From positions 1,014,501 to 1,078,500 of the forward strand of contig JAKZZE010000005.1 in assembly GCA_024220505.1 (NCBI GenBank): DNA of 64,000 bases, given 5' to 3'. Position 1 is the first letter of the stretch. Every line of letters starts with the position of its first letter. The notes under the pieces are model-generated. The model ran no database searches, was not told the DNA's origin, and saw only the letters and a list, made by a program, of their open reading frames with translations. The stretch comes from Rhizopus arrhizus. Its lineage: Eukaryota > Mucoromycota > Mucoromycetes > Mucorales > Rhizopodaceae. Both the position numbers and the translations under genes were made by a program. Shown one piece after another: positions 11,404 to 22,560 of this stretch.

Positions 11404-12795
11404 GCAATGTTAATTTTGGGATTACTGTAAAGATTGAAATAGAATGATAATCATCACAGCTTTATATACTGGATTGGAAGGATTATTGTATGATGTGAAG
11501 TATTAAATTGCGCACTTTGTTCATCTTGTTGCCAATTCTTGAAAACTAAGCGTGATGCAGAAGAGGAAAAAAGCTGGATTACACCTTAATTTTTTTTACT
11601 CCTCTCTCTTGTTCGTCCTTCTTTAATGTGGTTATTTAAGGAATAACTAATTGCCTCATCACTATTTTGTTCCTATCCAATTAAAAACCATTTAAACATA
11701 CTATTTTTTCAATCGCCGTTAAATAAGCAAAAAAAAAGTACAAAAAGATCATCAAAGAAGGGGGCCTTATCATTTTTCTTCTTTTTTTACTTTACTTCTT
11801 TTTATTCATTTATAATAGAAAACAATAATAAGAGTCAAGTGGCATGCCCTAATGGGATGGAATCCTTGTCGGCCTACACTTATTGTCTCTGCGGTGTTGG
11901 TTTAACATCATGCAAGGTCGGGCCAGTAGTAATATAGTTCAAAAAAATCATTCGAATCTCTGCTGGTCTGTTCTTCAGTATATGCTCCTAGATCTTGGTG
12001 TCTTTTTGCTCCTCCTTTTCTAAACGCGTTTTCTCTGCAGCTTTATGAATTAAACACAACAAAATCCTCGCTAGTGATAATTCCTTCCGCTCGTTTAATG
12101 GACAGCACAAAAGACTCTCTCCTACTCTTCTCTTGGGTAAATCGGAATAGCACAAAAAGAGTGAGAAGCCTTGATCCAGTATAGTCACCCTCTTTTAATA
12201 TAATAAAAGTAAATTATTGCTCTTGCAGCAAACCAAAAAAAGAAAAAAGGAAAAAAAAATTTTTTTTCTATTATAGACCACAAGCAATTTAAAATGAAAT
12301 AAAAAAGTTTAAAATTTCGATCACATACATAGACTTATATTCCAAAGCCACAAACAAAATAGTGTTTTATATAAAAGTCTTTGGTCATATATCACTCGCA
12401 AATTAGCGCTTAATAATAAAGTAATAAAAAAGGACAATAGGAATGAAACAGGTGAAATTACTACATTTTAAAGACGATACAATCTGTCTACAACTATCTA
12501 GGGATATCTGGAAAGTTCGACCGGTTGTACAAATGCCACGTTTTACATATAATAAAATATAAGAGTATAATAATAGGACTATGACTGAAAAACAATAAAT
12601 AAAATATAAGTGAGTCATACTAAATTAAAGCATCTATAAACCACTATGTATTAAATTACAAAGCGCAAAAATACATATGAACAGATATTAAGGTCAAGTC
12701 TTTTGCAGCATTCCTAGAGTTCATTGGCTCTGATGCCGAAAAAAAAACGGTTGCAGCCACCGTCCTTTCTAAATAAGAATGATAATAATAAAAAA
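11404..12795. other. intergenic DNA right of the transposon
   Basis: AT-rich, with a GC-richer patch near 11840-11940. A minus-strand open stretch (11988-12188) was seen but matches nothing I recognise and has no gene context. No spliceable gene was found. Confidence 0.5.
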
Positions 12796-14115
12796 CTACC
12801 GGGATCTCGGACTAATAACTTCATCATTCAAGCCTGACAGGCTATACAAATCACTCTCTTGACTGAAAAGTGCATCTTCTTCATCGTCCTCATCATCGCT
12901 ATCATCTATTAAAATTCTTTCGCTTTCGTCCATATCGTGATTTTTTGTAGTCGAGTTCAAGAAATAAATACCAATAAAGATGATGATAAAGCCACATAAA
13001 AGTGACGCGATATTCACAGGGTTATCTGTGTTGAACCCTTGAAATAATATAGCCGATGCAACAATAGTAGCTGTCGTGAAACATACAAAATAAATTGGGT
13101 TGACACTAATCAGATTCAATCAGAAAAAGACAATCCATCGACAATAAGACATACTTACACACTTGTGGGAAATAGTTCAAGCGCCTTGTTGAAATAGTTC
13201 ATTTGCACCATGATACATATAACCACTGTAAAGCCAAACGCGTAAGTAGATGTATGCGTGAATTGATTATTTCCTGACAATGTTAATTTGAGCGCGATAC
13301 CGAATGCTTTGATGGACATTACAGATATTGAACCAACCAGAGAACAAATGATGATGTATACAAATGGATTAGTTGAACCATGGACAGGTACAATTTTAAA
13401 TATCATAAAAATGGAAATAAAACATACAAGAATACAATAACTAACAAAAGCTTTATATTCATATTATTATTATATATTTATTTGTAATTTCTGTATTTTC
13501 TTTTTTTTTTATCTTACCTGGTTGTAAAGCATAGTAGATGAGCTCATCTATTAATGTGACTTCTTTGTCTTCAGGTGCATGCAGTACTACAATAAACGCG
13601 CCAATAATGGATAATAAGCAACCTATTTTACCAGTTATGCTTAGTCTTTCTTTTAAAAAGATGGATGCAAACAAAGTCCTAGTGTCTAGCACATTTAACA
13701 TTTACTTTTTTATATAAACAAATTTTCTTTTTTTTACCCTGTAATAATACTAAGTGCTCCAAGAGGTGTTACCAGGATAGCTGGAGCAAATGAATAAGCT
13801 GAGAAATTTAGAATTTCGCCCACAGCCACTAACAACGATACAGTTCATACAACATTCAATTCCCTCCTTTAGTTTTTCTTACTCGTTCCTATGCCAATCC
13901 ACCAAGTCCAATTCCTCAAGTAGGAAATATGCCCATGTTCTGCAGATAAACCTTTAAACACTTTAATATTTTTTGTTTTTAGTAAACATTTTCTTATTAT
14001 TACCATGCCGTCTTTTTGAACTTACAAGTCCCTTTTTAGTGATCACAAAAGATAGACCAATGAATATGCTAGAACTCATAGCCAATATAAGCCCAATGTA
14101 TTTTTCTTGAAGCAT
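12796..14115 (-). CDS. NIPA-family magnesium transporter
   Basis: Six exons join cleanly from the ATG at 14113-14115 to a TAG at 12796. Family hallmarks in order: MLQEKYIGLILAMSSSIFIG (first membrane helix), YLRNWTWWIGI, MAVGEILNFSAYSFAPAILV, TPLGALSIITGTLFASIFLK, IGCLLSIIGAFIVVLHAPED, ICSLVGSISVMSIKAFGIAL and a last set of helices near 13080-12970. A Glu/Asp/Ser-rich cytosolic tail follows (near 12940-12860). NIPA proteins are multi-pass membrane proteins that move magnesium ions at the plasma membrane or endosomes. The exon-exon reading is continuous and the motifs are very typical. A GTAAGA donor (just below 13520) and an AAAG acceptor ending at 13451 give the intron after ALQP. Confidence 0.88.
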
Positions 14116-14730
14116 GTTTAACAGAAATTGAAAAGAAAAAGAAAAAGAATAAAAAATCATGAAACATGGTTTAAAATACGTAATGTCATATGATCTTTAC
14201 AATGAAAGCAGTTTCAAATATCACAAATAATAAATGAAAGCACACTTTGCATTTTGATGAAAACAAGCTTGACTATTAAGAAAGAGCAATGTAAGTCGTA
14301 TTAATATCATAGTTCATACATCCTGATTTTTCTATTCTTTTTTAAACTATTTGTTTACATTTTTATTTTGGTAGATAAACGGTTTTATGATTATTCAATT
14401 GTATCATATTATATCAAGCCTTGAATCTAAATACACTTGTATTAAGGAGTAACTAAATTAAATACATCACCAATCTTCTTTTCAATTTCAGTAAAAAGTA
14501 CCAATGGCTGTTTTGCTTGGACCAATCATTTCCCAGCTAATTTGAATTATGTGTGAAGTAAATATTTCGTTTATAGAAAAGCAGTAGGATTTGTTGAAAT
14601 CAAAAAGATGAGTCTCTGTTGATAAAAATACTATTTATTATTCAATCATACAAATTCTATACATTTTATTAATAATATTACATAAATAATGAATTAAGAG
14701 AAAGAATTGATTCTCAAGCTATATACATTT
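14116..14730. other. intergenic
   Basis: AT-rich spacer upstream of the NIPA gene. Nothing gene-like was seen. Confidence 0.6.
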
Positions 14731-14973
14731 CTAACAAGGACAGAATTCGGTTGAATGTGGTCCATTACAATTAAAGCAGGTAGAAGCCTTTAAACCTGAT
14801 TTGAAACTAAGTGTAGGCTGTAAATTAGGTCTTGGAAAAGAGTTTAATATTGAGCTTTCAGTTATTTCATTTGATTGCTGTTGTCGTACAATGGTTGATG
14901 TAGTCAATGGTGCAATTGTTTTACCTACTAATGGCTTGCTAATTATATTTGCAAATGAAGCTAAGGGAATCAT
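14731..14973 (-). CDS. small zinc-knuckle protein, unknown
   Basis: An 80-residue frame that starts at the ATG at 14971-14973 and ends with a single zinc-binding motif C-x2-C-x3-H-x4-C (in STCFNCNGPHSTEFCPC). The rest is Ser/Thr/Pro/Gln-rich and probably disordered. Such single knuckles often bind RNA. It could be the last exon of a longer gene, because an ATG-led segment lies upstream near 15093, but no phase-compatible splice was found. Not recognised. Confidence 0.4.
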   Translation of the reverse strand: MIPLASFANIISKPLVGKTIAPLTTSTIVRQQQSNEITESSILNSFPRPNLQPTLSFKSGLKASTCFNCNGPHSTEFCPC

Positions 14974-15560
14974 TGAAATAGTTTGATTGAATTAAAGAAA
15001 AAAAAAAAAAGAAAAGAAAAAAGTTAAAAAATTTATTTAGGTACATTAAAAATCGGAGATTTAAGTATATTATGATTTGATTGGCATTGATTCATTTTGC
15101 TACTTTTTTTTTTTTTTGTAATGGAAGTTTTAAAAGTTACATGATCTTTTATAATCAAAGACATCTTTAATACCTTGAATTGGTTACACATGCTTTAATT
15201 ATGCAAAAAAGAACGGCTTAAGATTACACAAACATTTTTCGGCAAGATTAACTTCTCTATTTCAGTTTTTCTGCAATCGCGTAATCTTTCATCCATTCTA
15301 CAAATAGATACCTAGTTACTCTCTATTTCCCATTGAGATTTGTGACCTTGATATGGACACGTTTATCAAAAAAAGTACATTTATGGCTTTACCAGTGTTT
15401 GCTTCGGAGCAACTTTGAGCACTTTTGTCACCAAGGATGCTATTTTAAGAAAAAATAAAGTTACATCTAGTGCCAAAATGATACCGCAAGAAAAAAAAAA
15501 AAATTAAAGTATCATTCTTTTAAAAAAAACAGTCTCTTATATTTTTTTAACAAAAAAAGA

Positions 15561-15903
15561 ATGTTGTGGCTACCAAAGTCCAATGCAGAACATAGTCGCT
15601 GTATACGGTGGAGCTTAGGTTGGCTACCTGATGGCAAGCTTAGACCATGCCTCAAGCATCCTACACAACATCTCTTAAAGAACCATGCTATCGACTGCCT
15701 TACTATACACCAACGTCTATTTATAACTGAAACTATAAAGGATCCATTGTCATTTCTTATGAATAGGCTCCCGCTACATCCTTTGGTTCCCTCTGAGGTC
15801 ACCTTCTCCTGGTCATAGCGATGGCCGATTACATGCTCAATACTGCATGAATTAGACCAGCTGCACCAACACAAACAGATCTTTACCAATCACCAACATG
15901 ATC
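15561..15903 (+). pseudogene. LINE-type retrotransposon 3' coding remnant
   Basis: A frame with the sense of Mucorales LINE C-termini: WSLGWLPDGKLRPC, HPTQHLLKNHAIDCL, then PLSFLMNRLP. An in-frame stop lies at 15816-15818, and the frame resumes as RWPITCSILHE. The element is 5'-truncated: no reverse transcriptase motifs were found upstream. A GC-rich tail motif (GGCCTGGTCCGGGCCGACAT near 16037) follows, as expected of an untranslated LINE end. The family assignment rests on resemblance from memory. Confidence 0.55.
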
Positions 15904-16689
15904 AGAAGTTTCTTATCTGGCTAAGTTAATTTATGTAACTTTCTTCTGATGACTCCACTCATTCCTTTCTCTTTTACATTTTTTACCCTTGACCCCAAAT
16001 GTATTTTTTCTTAGCATTAACTTTCTAACGGATTGGCCTGGTCCGGGCCGACATTCGTATATTTTAATTTTATGTGCTCAATTTGATCTTAAATAAAATA
16101 TTATGTTTAAACAAAAAAAAGAATGTCATATCTAAAAAAATCGTGTCGTATATAATGAATATTTATCAAGTAGGACGGCCTGTAAGGTACTCATCAAAAC
16201 GTTTAACAGAATAATGTGTAAACTCTTCAAAAGATGACTGGACAACTTGGTTGCTAGCATCTGCAACTCTATACGAGTGAAGCGAAATATGAAAATTTAA
16301 GTAAAACAATTTTTTTGGACATCCCATTTTCGAACTTGGAATTGTTTTGGAAGGATGTTGGATTAGCGCGAACTTCTCCAAAGGGTAGAAAATAAAATAA
16401 AAAACTAAAGCGTAATATAAGTTTTTTTCACTTTAGTCCTTTATTCTAAAAGACTATTACATACTTGTTGTTTATTGCATTCGTAAACTTAGCATTGTTT
16501 AACGTATTGTAAAGTAACGCGTTATTGTATTGGGCGCGGTTGCAGATGTACCTTAGCAAAGATGATTATGACTAAGATAGTAACTTCGCGTATATATTAA
16601 TCCTGTTATATTGCTTAGAACTGTCAAATAATTGTTGAATTTCGAATAATGGTACATCAATTCATTTATTGTTAATATGTTTACAAAAA

Positions 16690-18482
16690 TCAATTAAAAA
16701 ACCCCTCTCAATTATCCTTGGTGAGAACATTTTTGTCATAAGACAAGGTTGCTGCCTCCTTGACTGCCTGTGTGAGTCTTCTTTCTTGCTCAACAGCTTC
16801 CCACTCTTCAGCAATCTTGGCGCTTTCCTATGAAATATCGGAGAACGGACTGTTTTCGCGATAGAGGGCTTTTATGTCTAGGTCTATCAAGAACTTAATC
16901 TAGTCCTTTTTTGTAATTGGTAGCAGGTGGCAGAGTTTATTCAGATTCAAGAAAATGTTTCTCTACAAAAGATAAATTAGTTATATATAAAAGATGGTTT
17001 GCAGGAATTTACTTTTAAAGAAAAAACAACTAAAAAAAGTAAGCCACCTTGACAGAGCTGCTTTCGTCAAGTGAGGTAGGAACAGCGCATCTGTACTTTT
17101 CATAGTGAACGATGGCTCCGCTGTCCAACATTTTTTATCCATCGATGCTTAATGTTGTACCGATAAACTGCGAGCCGATCGCTTTTACATAAGCTATCGC
17201 TTTAGGTAAAGAGAGTATCGACTGCCAGTATGCTAAAGTATTTGCTCTGAGCTGCTCCAACTTGACACTATCCATCTTCACCTGGTTATTGGCTGCCTTG
17301 AAAGGCTTATCTTTGCAGATAAAAATTTAATCAAAATCATCGTGGCGCGCAATAAAATCAAACCTTGTATTTTGGTACTCATGGGAAGTTGGTTCCTTGC
17401 CTTCAATGTCTTGATTATAGTGGCGTGACATTCTGACCTGGAAAGGAAGACACATAAAATTAGCGTTCAAGTACTATATCATTACACATTACTAATGTGA
17501 CTTACCTCTTGGCATTGTAGTTGTTATTGTCGAAAAGGAATATAGAGTCAAAAACATCTCCATACAAATCTGTCTGGTACCAAGTCTCATGATGTGAGGT
17601 CTGAAGAATGTTAGTGGACCATAATACAATGCTATTTTTTTTTTTTTCTAATTAGTATCTATAAACCTTTGATGTTTATCGTTTTGTACCCATATTACTT
17701 ACAGCTTGATGTACGCCAAATGCAAAAACATTTCATGCATTTCTGCTTTTAAATGTATTGTTGCCAAAAGTTGAATGGTTGCAACACGACTGCCTGCTTT
17801 AGAAATGGACGATAGAATCTCTTTTTCTTTTCTTTTTTTTTGTAGAAGCTTTTATTTATTAAATAATAATATAATAGATAAAAAAATCACATGTCATAGT
17901 GAGAGGTGTGCTTTTAGTGCAAACTAGATCAAAACTTTTCAAGTATTGTTGTAGAATCTCTTTTGTTACTGCCAGGACCATATTCAATTTCATCTCCTCC
18001 CAAATATTTTTGGTGATACCAGAATAGCGCTCAGAAAATAACCCAGGTTTACTGAAGCTCAAAGTACCATCAATGCAACTGATAAAAAAAAAAGGATAAG
18101 ACCGCTAAAACCAAACAAAAATAATTATTGTAAGGTAATTGTTGTCTTACGTTGCACCTATCGAAATTTGAACTTGATTGCAAGCCGTTTGTTCTTTTAA
18201 AGATCTTGAAATCTTTCTTGGGTAGTTAAAATCGAATAAATCAGAAGCTAATAGAGCCTTTCAGATAGAAGAAAGAAAAACATTCTTTATTAAAGTGCTT
18301 CCTTTTTGTATATTTATATATTCTACTTTAATGGGCTTGATCATAATTTCTTTACCTTGAGATACAGCATAATCAGGACTTCTTTTGGCTTGGGTTCTGG
18401 GTTGGGATCGATGATTTATAGATTCGCTTGTACATTCTATATTTGAAAGGTCTATCGTATTGTATTTCCATTTGGTCATCTC
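16690..18482 (-). pseudogene. decayed multi-exon gene of a dispersed, unrecognised family
   Basis: Minus-strand coding pieces line up as one gene: WKYNTIDLSNIECTSESIN and RTQAKRSPDYAVS (18479-18360), DFNYPRKISRSLKEQTACNQ (~18220), FSKPGLFSERYSGITKNIWE (~18040), ETWYQTDLYGDVFDSIFLFD (~17580), EGKEPTSHEYQNTRFDFIAR (~17400), LEQLRANTLAYWQSILSLPK (~17240), and EEWEAVEQERRLTQAVKEA (~16800). Several frames are broken by stops (for example after HDDFD near 17335 and after LSIDG near 17140). Splice-like donors persist. I do not know the function. The look is that of a repeated mucoralean gene family, possibly transposon-linked. Confidence 0.6.
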
Positions 18483-19379
18483 TATATTTAGTTTCTGTTC
18501 CTTTGTTCATAGAATTGATATTGACAATTTTACAGAGAGCTTATTTTTCTTGACCGCTTGTGGAGTGTAATTGTAGCCGCTAATGTTTTCTTATCTCCTT
18601 CTTCTGCTACTATTAAGGTTATTGCTTATTATACTGTTCTTATTGTTCAATGTATCCGCCTCTAAGTTTTTATTGTACAGTTTTTATATCTCTTATTTAC
18701 AGACAACTAATCAGATGCGGCTGAATTTAGTAGGATGAATAGTCAAACCTGTTTTATATTCTTTGCTAACAAACGTTGGATCAAATTTGAGGCCAAGATA
18801 TTATCGCATCATTGGATGAGGCTTGTTAATTTTCTGCTAATTTTTGCGATTTCTGATTTTTATTTATAATTTGAGGAGAGGTATTTAAATGCTCTTGAAA
18901 AGTAAGACACGAATCCTTCAGCATTATTTACCTTTAAATTTCATCAATATTACTTAGGTAATATCCCTGATTTTCCAATCATTGAAAACTGTTGTCGCAA
19001 AAGATTGCTGATAAACAGAATTAATTTCACCATCAGCTAGAATATAAAGGGGCTTTTTAGCAATCCACTAGAAGTTTTTATGATTCTTATACGTCACTGA
19101 TTTCTAATAAAAATGGTTTGATGCTATCATCAACATCGTTTTGATCCATGTTGACTATATAGAAAAAAAATTGAACAAAAGAAGAATAGATAGTATCTCA
19201 TATGAAGTTCAATTGACGGTGGATCCATTATAAAATAATGAAAAAGATTATTTTAGTGTAGCAGCATTGAAAGTGGCAGCGTGAAACAATAAGCCGTCAC
19301 TGTGACTATGTTATATTTTTCTTTTTTTTTTTGTAGAATTAACATTTTTTTTTGTCTTTACACATACAGTTTATTATAG
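18483..19379. other. intergenic
   Basis: AT-rich spacer with no spliceable frame. It provides the promoter side of the Utp12-domain gene. Confidence 0.6.
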
Positions 19380-20148
19380 ATGGTTAAAAAGGGAGGAAAT
19401 AAGAGCAATACAAGAAGCTCCTCGATAGTAACAGACGTGAAACAAAATGAAGATGTTGAAATAATCAATGAAGATCACAGTAAATTTAGTGTGATTCGTT
19501 CTAGCAATGAGTATAATGTGAGTAAAGAAATCAAGCACTGGAACGAATTAAAGCAAGAATGTACAACAATAGAAGAAATCCACAACACTGTGAGACGCCT
19601 TCCCTTAGATAATGTACTGCCCTTATTAGAGGAATTACTAGAAAAGTTTGATGTACAACAAGCACGAAACACAGACTTGACAGAGTGGATCAAGGCTGTT
19701 CTTTTGATTCACACAGCTTACTTTATGACAATGCCTGAAATCGTCGGACAGTTGTCAAATTTATATAACGAGCTCGATGTACGATTAACCGTGTATCCTA
19801 AGCTATTGGCCATGCACGGCAGACTCGGGCTTATCCAAAGACAGATTGATTATCGTAATCGTAAAGAGGAAGATGAAAGTGAGGAAGAAGAAGACGTGAA
19901 GGTTTTTAGTGAAAGCGAGGATGAGGACTTGGAAGATGATGCTATAAGTGATGAAGGTGAAGAGGAAGATGATGAAAATGATGACTTAATGGATATGGAT
20001 AATAATGAAGTACGTGTAGTATTGAATAATGCAAGAGAAAACGCTTACTAAATTTTGTTTTTAGGCACCTATGTTTGAAGAGGAAGAAGATTACTTAAAT
20101 ACAGAGGATGAAGATGATGACTTGAGTGACAGTGACATTGAAGAATAA
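19380..20148 (+). CDS. Utp12-domain small-subunit processome protein (short form)
   Basis: Two exons (19380-20009 and 20065-20148) give 237 residues. A GTACGT donor and a CTTACTAA branch site support the intron, which replaces a premature stop by a conserved-looking acidic end. The core (about residues 35-160) is a Utp12/Dip2-type helical domain: NVLPLLEELLEKFD, WIKAVLLIHTAYFMTMPEIV, LYNELDVRLTVYPKLLAMHG, LGLIQRQIDYR. An Asp/Glu/Ser tail follows. In the family this domain normally sits behind WD40 propellers in U3 snoRNP subunits (Utp5/WDR43 type), acting in nucleolar 18S rRNA processing. No propeller is encoded here, so this is a stand-alone domain protein. Function is inferred. Confidence 0.78.
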
Positions 20149-20516
20149 ATAACAAATACAACTGCATAGAATAAAAAAGAAAAAACAGCTCAAATATACT
20201 TTTTTTTTCATCTCGTTATTAAAAAGCATTAGCTGTTTGATTCATCTGTATTTTTCGTGTTTATAAAATTCCTTTTTTTCTGCTGAAGGAAAGGAAGTTT
20301 ATGTTATCGGAGTAGCAGACTATGTTCTTTAATTGGCATCTTTGTTTTTGAAGAGAAACAAAGTTTTATAGGTTTAATAAGCATCTTGATATAAAGGTGA
20401 CCAGGAAATACCAATCTACCATTAACTATATAGAATTCATTTGTCTGCTGTGATCACACATAAATAAATGTATTCAAAAAAAAAAAAAATTATTATATAT
20501 AAAAGCAAAGAGTTTA
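20149..20516. other. intergenic between convergent genes
   Basis: 3' flanks of the Utp12-domain gene and the clathrin light chain gene. Nothing else was seen. Confidence 0.6.
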
Positions 20517-21357
20517 TTAAGCAACAATGTTGCCAGGAGCAGAAGCATCTTTTCGAAGACTCAACAAAAGTTCCTTCATTCTAGAAACGTCTCTTGTATG
20601 GTATCCAGTCTTTGCACTCTTGATATCAATCTCATTCACAACACGTTCCCAGATGTTGGCTGAAGAAGATACTTGTTCACGATTCTTTTCAGTTGTTTCT
20701 TCACGAGATCTTAAAAATAATAAGATTTCCTTTTCCTTTTACTTTTTACTTTATTACCTGTTCTCTTCAATAGCCCTTTGTTTTTTGTCATTGTAATCTT
20801 CATAGAACTTATCAATTTCCTCACGTGCATGTTTAATCATATCTTCCTTCTTCTTTGCAGAAGCAGCATCACGCTCAGCAATGATTTCTTGTTGTTTCTC
20901 GCGCCATTGGCTATAAGAAAGAGATGAGGACCATTTAATAAGCTAATCCTCTTTCTAATCTTACCGTACTGTTTCAGGTTCTTCTTCTGGCAAAAGAGCC
21001 TTGTGAAAAGCCTATTAGATGAAGAGATGAACAAAATGCAATAAAAAACAATGACTCTATGTATATACGTGTGAAGTCTCCAACTCTTCAGCCTTTGGGA
21101 ATTCAGCCTCAAAAGCTGAATAAACATCATTAGTCGGTTGTTGTTGAGGTGCAGTAGGGCTATCTTGTGGTATTTCATCAAAGACAGAAGGAGACATGGG
21201 CAATGTAGAAGGAGTCAACAAGTCGTTTACAGCAGGTGATGAAATAGATTCACTACTGAAAAAAATCAGCATCTTCACCTAAAGCAGCCCTTTCACGAGC
21301 AAGGAAATCAGCTGTAGGATCTTCTGAGGGTGTATTGAAATCTCCAAAGTCAGACAT
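20517..21357 (-). CDS. CLC1: clathrin light chain
   Basis: Starts at the ATG at 21355-21357 (MSDFGDFNTPSEDPTADFLA) and ends at the TAA at 20517-20519. It runs through an acidic, Pro/Gln-rich part, the EEEPETVRQWREKQQEIIAE heavy-chain-binding coiled coil, and the hallmark end NIWERVVNEIDIKSAKTGYH then DVSRMKELLLSLRKD. Clathrin light chain binds the heavy chain on coated vesicles and regulates coat assembly. Four exons are visible. In the first, the A run at 21259-21265 (T on the coding strand) is one base too long: removing one base joins GEDADFF to SSESIS. That homopolymer slip is more likely a sequence error than a real null allele. Confidence 0.9.
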
Positions 21358-21448
21358 TGTTGTTTAAATAAAGAAGAAAAAGAGAAAGTTACTTGTGACG
21401 TATGGTCTAAATTAAATCAAATACCGAATTTATACAGTGACTAAAAAC

Positions 21449-21480
<32 letters not shown>

Positions 21481-22289
21481 CAAAATAAAATACTTATTTA
21501 CATGCAGTCTTAAATGGGCACAAGGTATCTTTACATCTTAATTGCCTAGACCGGTTTAATTTGAATAAAATGTAAAGAGCTGAAAATTTCCTTTAGGATC
21601 AAGGGAAAAAGAAACGTAAGACAATGTAAAAGAGAGTGAAATCAGTGTTTTGTTGATCCTATTGAGAAAAGGAGAATTTGATTGAGTATTCGAGGGAAAG
21701 GAAAGCAGATGTTTATGGTATTGGATAATATAACAACAATTAAGCAAAATGTTTAATTGAAAAAGTAACAGTTTTCTTGTATTTGTTGTAGTTACTCTTT
21801 AAACTACTGCCACTACCATATGCTATAATTAATCCTTCTTGAACTCCTTTTTCTAAGCATTTCTGCCATGTAATTTTCGACAAATTTCATAAACGCAGCA
21901 TTATTGTCATTTGCATTGCTTCCATTAAGATTGTTTATGATGAATAGTTCACTTGGCTTTTCCATTGTTGTGGGTGGATTATTATCGCCTGCTTCAGCAA
22001 TGTTTCATATTTTCATTTTAATCAACAGCAATTATGTGAACCATCCTCGGTATGCCTCAATGCTTTTTAATATTTTGGGGAGGAGCTTGCTGAAACTGTT
22101 CGTGCGTTTTTGTAAATTGGTTGTTAGTTGCAAGGCTGCAGGTATGATTTTTCTTTTCTGTGGTAATGTCTTTGATGATGTCCTGTGCATATCTGTGCGA
22201 GCTTCAAATCATAGGGTCTCTCCATCTTACAACATTTATTAAAAAATTCTATTGGAAGATAATGAAAATTATTTGATTCTTTAAAAAGG
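21358..22289. other. intergenic with a 29-nt T run
   Basis: Upstream side of the clathrin light chain gene, with a 29-base T run at 21452-21480. A minus-strand frame near 21830-21990 (MEKPSELFIINNLNGSNAND...) looks protein-like but runs into stops upstream, so it may be a decayed gene end. Confidence 0.45.
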
Positions 22290-22560
22290 TATAATTCAAG
22301 TATTCTTTTGAAACATTCATTTGTTTTTGAATTCTTTTCTGACCCAACTCTTAATTATACTATTACTTATCAGAATAACCATCTTTCTGGTTGTTCATGC
22401 CCTAATCAAGTTGAATTATACAGGCATATCTTTCTTGTTTCAAGTATAAATAAATCCCTTACACTTCCAGAAAAGATAATCTCTCTAACAGTCTCAATGA
22501 AGAAGAAGCAGCGATTGATTTAGCTGATAATAATTGGAACCACAAGAAACTTATAACAAC
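22290..22560 (+). pseudogene. SWIM zinc-finger remnant
   Basis: A plus-strand frame reads FSDPTLNYTITYQNNHLSGC then SCPNQVELYRHIFLVSS. This follows the SWIM pattern C-x-C-x(n)-C-x-H, but the third Cys is Tyr. A one-base frame change near 22490 leads to a second coding-like piece (SLNEEEAAIDLADNNWNHKK). SWIM fingers are common at the ends of MULE-type transposases and related fungal proteins. Here the motif is broken and no transposase core was seen. Confidence 0.45.

Noticed and set aside
11840..11960. GC-richer patch with TTCGAATC, considered as a tRNA
   Set aside because: No acceptor stem or anticodon arm could be paired around the T-loop-like sequence.
11988..12188. Minus-strand 66-residue frame as a gene
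   Set aside because: No start context, no splice partners, no recognised motif; may be an old transposon scrap.
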